From Micromonosporaceae bacterium (GTDB lineage Bacteria; Actinomycetota; Actinomycetes; Mycobacteriales; Micromonosporaceae): 6,502 bases of DNA. The first letter of the stretch is position 1, and the number at the start of each line of letters is the position of its first letter. Location of the stretch: positions 1 through 6,502 of the forward strand of contig JADGHA010000248.1 in assembly GCA_019689695.1 (NCBI GenBank). Reading direction: 5' to 3'. The notes beneath the pieces were generated by a model. That model searched no databases, was not told the DNA's origin, and was given only the letters and a program-made list of their open reading frames with translations. Of this stretch, positions 4,043-6,502 are shown in pieces. A program made the position numbers and the translations under genes.

Positions 4043-5424
4043 GCGACACGCCGCTGCTGCGGCTGCACCCGCTCAGCCCGCTGCTGCACAGCGCCAAGAC
4101 CCTGGCGGTGATCGTCGCCGCGATCTCCTGGCGGGGCTTCGCGCAGCTCGGCCTCGCCCGGTGGCTGGTCGTGGTGGTCGCCGTCCTGTTCGGCGCGGTG
4201 CTGCTGTCCGTGGTGAGCTGGCTGGTCACCGGCTACCAGGTCGTCGGGCGCGAGCTGCGGGTCCGGGAAGGGCTGCTGTGGCGGCGCAGCCGGGCCATCC
4301 CGCTGGACCGGCTGCAGGCGGTGGACGTGGTGCGGCCCGCGTTGGCCCGTCTGGTCGGCCTCGCCGAGCTGCGGCTGGAGGTGGTCGGGGCGAGCAAGGC
4401 GGAGGCCCCGCTGGCGTACCTGTCGGTGGCCGAGGCCGCGGCGCTGCGTACCCGCCTGCTGGCCCTCTCGGCGGCCGCCTCCGCGCCGGCCGCTGAACCG
4501 GTGCCCGCCGCCCACGCGGTGCCCGCCACGGACGCCGTGCCCGCCGGGACGGTGTCGGTCGCGCGGGCGGCGCACGCCGCCGGCACGCTGGCCGCCACGG
4601 CGGCCGAGCCGGAGCGGCCGGTTCATCGGGTGGTCAACCAGCACGTGGTGGTCGGCCAGCTGCTCACGCCGCAGGCCTGGCTGGTGCCGGTCGGCATGGC
4701 GTTCGTGGTGTTGCAGTTCGCATTCGAGGGGTCGCGGACCTTCGTCGGCATCGCCAGCACGATCACCGCCCTGGTCGGCGTGGCGGTACAGCCGGTGCGG
4801 CGGGTGCTGGACGACTGGGACTTCCGGATCTCCACCGCCCCGGCCGGGCTGCGGCTGCGCCACGGCCTGCTGGACACCCGCAGCCAGACCGTGCCGCTGA
4901 GCCGGGTCCAGGCCGTCGGCGTGACCTGGCCGCTGCTGTGGCGGCCCAAACACTGGCTGCGCTGCCGGATCGACGTGGCCGGCTACGGCCGCCCACGGGC
5001 GCGCGACGAGGGCGGCCCGGCCAACCGGCTGCTGCCGGTGGGCGACCTGGCAACTGCCCGGCTGGTCGTGTCCGAGGTGCTACCCGGGGTGGACGTCGCC
5101 GCCCTTCCGCTGACCCGACCGCCGGCCCGGGCCCGGTGGCTGGCCCCGGTGCGCCAGCCCATCCTCGCGGCGGGCCTCACCGACCGCGTCTTCGCCAGCG
5201 TCGACGGTCCGCTCACCCGGGAGCTGGTGGTCGTCCCGTTCGCCCGCATCCAGAGTGTGCGGGTGGTGCAGGGGCCGCTCCAGCGGCGGTTGCGGCTGGC
5301 CACCGTTCACGCCGACACGGCCGGCGGGCTGCATGCCGTCGCCCACCACCGGGACGTGGACGAGGCCCGGGCGCTCGCCGCCGAGCTGGCCGCCCGCGCC
5401 CGCGCGGCCCGCGCGGTCGGCTGA
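4039..5424 (+). CDS. Three-domain bPH_2 (DUF304) membrane protein, YdbT-like
   Basis: This 461-aa membrane protein carries three bPH_2 domains. The first follows a helix pair (about 21-40, 41-63) and spans about 64-142, with core RSRAIPLDRLQAVDVVRP. A low-complexity Ala/Pro/Val linker (about 143-195) holds three 6-residue repeats (155-172). A second helix pair (about 212-228, 234-252) precedes domain two (about 259-347, core SQTVPLSRVQAVGVTWPLLW). Domain three (about 372-456, core ELVVVPFARIQSVRVVQGPL) has no helix pair before it. The length is near the family norm of 450-500 residues. The GTG overlaps the stop of the smaller PH gene, so both are probably made together as a membrane complex. 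The final 345 bp run antisense to the open frame of the PAP2 gene. The biochemical role is not established. Confidence 0.92.
   Translation: MSDTPLLRLHPLSPLLHSAKTLAVIVAAISWRGFAQLGLARWLVVVVAVLFGAVLLSVVSWLVTGYQVVGRELRVREGLLWRRSRAIPLDRLQAVDVVRPALARLVGLAELRLEVVGASKAEAPLAYLSVAEAAALRTRLLALSAAASAPAAEPVPAAHAVPATDAVPAGTVSVARAAHAAGTLAATAAEPERPVHRVVNQHVVVGQLLTPQAWLVPVGMAFVVLQFAFEGSRTFVGIASTITALVGVAVQPVRRVLDDWDFRISTAPAGLRLRHGLLDTRSQTVPLSRVQAVGVTWPLLWRPKHWLRCRIDVAGYGRPRARDEGGPANRLLPVGDLATARLVVSEVLPGVDVAALPLTRPPARARWLAPVRQPILAAGLTDRVFASVDGPLTRELVVVPFARIQSVRVVQGPLQRRLRLATVHADTAGGLHAVAHHRDVDEARALAAELAARARAARAVG
4501..4554 (+). repeat. 18-bp tandem repeat, three units, inside the large PH gene
   Basis: The sequence GTGCCCGCC recurs at 4501, 4519 and 4537, at exact 18-bp spacing, each time followed by nine more variable bases. 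It encodes VPAAHA, VPATDA and VPAGTV (residues 155-172). It lies in the linker between PH domains one and two, so copy-number change would alter linker length without breaking the frame. Confidence 0.75.
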
Positions 5425-6366
5425 GCGCATCGCCGCCCACCACCGCTCGGCGACCCCGACCAGCAGGTAGGTCAGGCCCACGGCGACCCAGCCCGCCATC
5501 ATGTCGATCACGTAGTGCTCGGCCGAGTAGACCAGCGTGAAGGTCATCGCCAGCGGATAGGCCAGCAGCAGCGGCCACCACCTGCGGCGTACCACCGGGA
5601 AGAAGAACAGCACGACGAACAGCGACCACGCGGCGTGCAGCGAGGGCATGGCCGCGACCTGGTTCGAGGCGACCTGACCGGCGTTGAGCAGGTTGCCCGC
5701 GCCGTGCAGGCCGATCTCCCGCCAACCCCGGGTGGAGATGCGCGTCACCGGCTCGATCAGCCCGTACTTCGACGCCCACCAGGGCGGGGCCGCCGGGTAG
5801 GCGAAGTAGGTCGCCAGGCCGATCGCGCAGAGCACGATGAACCGGCGCAGGTACGCCGCCCAGCGGGCCCGGTTGCGCAGCCACAGCACCACCGCCACCG
5901 CGAACGCCGTGACGAAGTGCGAGAAGTACACCCAGCTGACCAGCACGTCCCACCAGTGGATGGCGTCCGGGTCGTAGAGGTGCCGCTGCAGCCAGACCGT
6001 GGGTACCCCGCCGGTGAGGCCGCCGAAGATCCCCCGGTCGGCGGCGACCAGCTCCAGCGCGTGCGGCCGGGCGCCGTTGTCGGCGAACCCCCGGGAGATG
6101 TTGTACGCGACCAGCAGCAGCGCCACCGGCGACCAGTCCCGGGCGAAGCCGAGATGGGCACGCCACGGCCGGTCCGGCCGCCAGGCGATGGTCGCCGCCC
6201 AGATCCACGCGAACGCGTACAGCGGGTCGGTCGGCAGCCCCACGGTGACCCAGAAGACGGTGAAGGCCACCGCCCAGATCGTCATGCCGACTATCCGGCG
6301 TCCGTTCCTGCGGCGTCTGGTCTGCCTGCGCGGCGTGGCGACCCGGTCGGGCTGGGGAGATGACAT
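5080..6366 (-). CDS. PAP2_3-family membrane phosphatase with an antisense-overlapping tail
   Basis: This is a 428-residue frame; about residues 1-312 form a polytopic membrane protein of the PAP2 superfamily (PAP2_3/AUR1-like branch). After an Arg-rich cytosolic N-terminus come about eight hydrophobic segments. Motifs seen are YFAYPAAPPWW (188-198), AMPSLHAAW (239-247, H244) and YSAEHYVIDMMAGW (280-293, H284, D288), giving the catalytic His-His-Asp set. Such enzymes remove or transfer phosphate or phospho-head groups on lipids at the membrane outer face. The lipid here is unknown. Residues 315-428 are Gly/Pro/Arg-rich, lack family features and lie antisense to the end of the large PH gene, so they may be an extension created by loss of the original stop. 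ATG at 6364-6366 has a close AAGGA 2 nt upstream and a TACCCT box 8 nt upstream. A later ATG (residue 28) would remove the basic N-terminus. Confidence 0.88.
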   Translation of the reverse strand: MSSPQPDRVATPRRQTRRRRNGRRIVGMTIWAVAFTVFWVTVGLPTDPLYAFAWIWAATIAWRPDRPWRAHLGFARDWSPVALLLVAYNISRGFADNGARPHALELVAADRGIFGGLTGGVPTVWLQRHLYDPDAIHWWDVLVSWVYFSHFVTAFAVAVVLWLRNRARWAAYLRRFIVLCAIGLATYFAYPAAPPWWASKYGLIEPVTRISTRGWREIGLHGAGNLLNAGQVASNQVAAMPSLHAAWSLFVVLFFFPVVRRRWWPLLLAYPLAMTFTLVYSAEHYVIDMMAGWVAVGLTYLLVGVAERWWAAMRSADRAGRAGAGGQLGGERPGLVHVPVVGDGMQPAGRVGVNGGQPQPPLERPLHHPHTLDAGERDDHQLPGERTVDAGEDAVGEARREDGLAHRGQPPGPGRRSGQRKGGDVHPG

Positions 6367-6374
6367 TGTCCTTC

Positions 6375-6380
6375 AGGGTA
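6375..6380 (-). promoter_or_regulatory. Possible -10 box before the PAP2 gene
   Basis: TACCCT on the minus strand fits TAnnnT and ends 8 nt before the ATG at 6366. This predicts a leaderless or very short-leader mRNA. The -35 region is occupied by a GC hairpin and shows no TTGACA-like sequence. Confidence 0.38.
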
Positions 6381-6388
6381 ACGACAGG

Positions 6389-6415
6389 GGTGCACCGCCG
6401 CGCCGGCGGCACACC
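6389..6415. repeat. GC hairpin upstream of the PAP2 gene
   Basis: CCGCCG (6395-6400) pairs with CGGCGG (6404-6409) around a 3-nt loop. After a 2-by-2 mismatch, GGTG (6389-6392) pairs with CACC (6412-6415). It covers the -35 region of the possible PAP2 promoter. It may terminate a leftward gene lying beyond the right edge, or be a regulator site. Confidence 0.4.
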
Positions 6416-6502
6416 GCGGATCCCGCTCCGGTTGTCATTCCCCTCCACCGTCGCCTTAGCCAGGTTCTGCCCACCCGGCTTCGCACCCGCCTGTAACACC
6501 CC
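6416..6502. other. Right-edge stretch without a clear gene
   Basis: I see no convincing coding frame. A leftward frame starting at GTG 6499 and a rightward one from GTG 6390 are both open to or near the edge, but each has a TTA codon and poor codon bias and no family resemblance. This is probably upstream sequence of the PAP2 gene or the edge of a neighbouring gene. Confidence 0.3.

Noticed and set aside
3682..4953. Leftward open frame of 423 codons under the PH genes
   Set aside because: His/Arg/Gln-rich composition with no domain, antisense to two clear PH genes.
5213..6499. Leftward 428-codon frame overlapping the PAP2 gene
   Set aside because: The recognisable PAP2 motifs are in the other frame. 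This one is Arg/Gly-rich with no features.
6420..6502. Minus-strand GCGAAGCC ... GGCTAAGG strings resembling parts of a c-di-GMP-I riboswitch
   Set aside because: The P1b hairpin, the GCAAACC element and the closing GGGTTACC-type element are absent, and the region runs off the window edge.
6491..6502. Possible second adapter remnant at the right end (CTGT as in the mosaic end)
   Set aside because: Only four bases match before divergence, which is expected by chance.

Overview
The window is very GC-rich DNA. Third codon positions are almost all G or C, GTG starts are common, genes overlap by 4 nt, and -10-type TAnnnT boxes lie 6-8 nt before start codons. All this fits a high-GC actinomycete. 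The gene content (MoxR/DUF58/VWA cluster, YdbS/YdbT-like PH proteins, PAP2_3 phosphatase) agrees. A family such as Micromonosporaceae is possible but not shown by the sequence.

Layout from left to right. Bases 1-35 are not genome: they are a slightly degraded Illumina Nextera (Tn5 transposase) read-1 adapter, so the window starts at a contig end. Bases 36-85 look like the last 16 codons of a rightward membrane-protein gene cut off by that end. A GC hairpin (107-128) separates it from a leftward three-gene operon read from 3052 down to 130: moxR-type AAA+ ATPase, DUF58 protein, and membrane-anchored von Willebrand factor A protein. Both junctions are 4-nt start/stop overlaps (GTGA, ATGA).

The 276-bp divergent gap (3053-3328) holds no convincing gene. 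It does hold a perfect 16-bp palindrome, a perfect 11-bp-stem hairpin and promoter-like boxes on both strands. To its right run three rightward genes: a 67-aa protein with a Cys/His pattern suggestive of zinc binding, a one-domain bPH_2 membrane protein (166 aa) and a three-domain bPH_2 membrane protein (461 aa). The first two each have a -10 box exactly 6 nt before a GTG, so leaderless mRNAs are predicted. The second of these -10 boxes uses the stop codon of the gene before it.

The right end holds a leftward PAP2_3-family phosphatase. Its conserved part ends just before the end of the large PH gene, but its frame stays open for 114 further codons antisense to that gene, a 345-bp convergent overlap. 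Upstream of it (6367-6502) are a -10-like box and a hairpin, and no clear gene.

Together the window reads as a cell-envelope neighbourhood. An AAA+ chaperone may act on DUF58/VWA partners at the membrane, beside PH-domain membrane proteins and a lipid-phosphate phosphatase. Specific substrates cannot be read from the sequence. I found no RNA gene, CRISPR array or insertion sequence.
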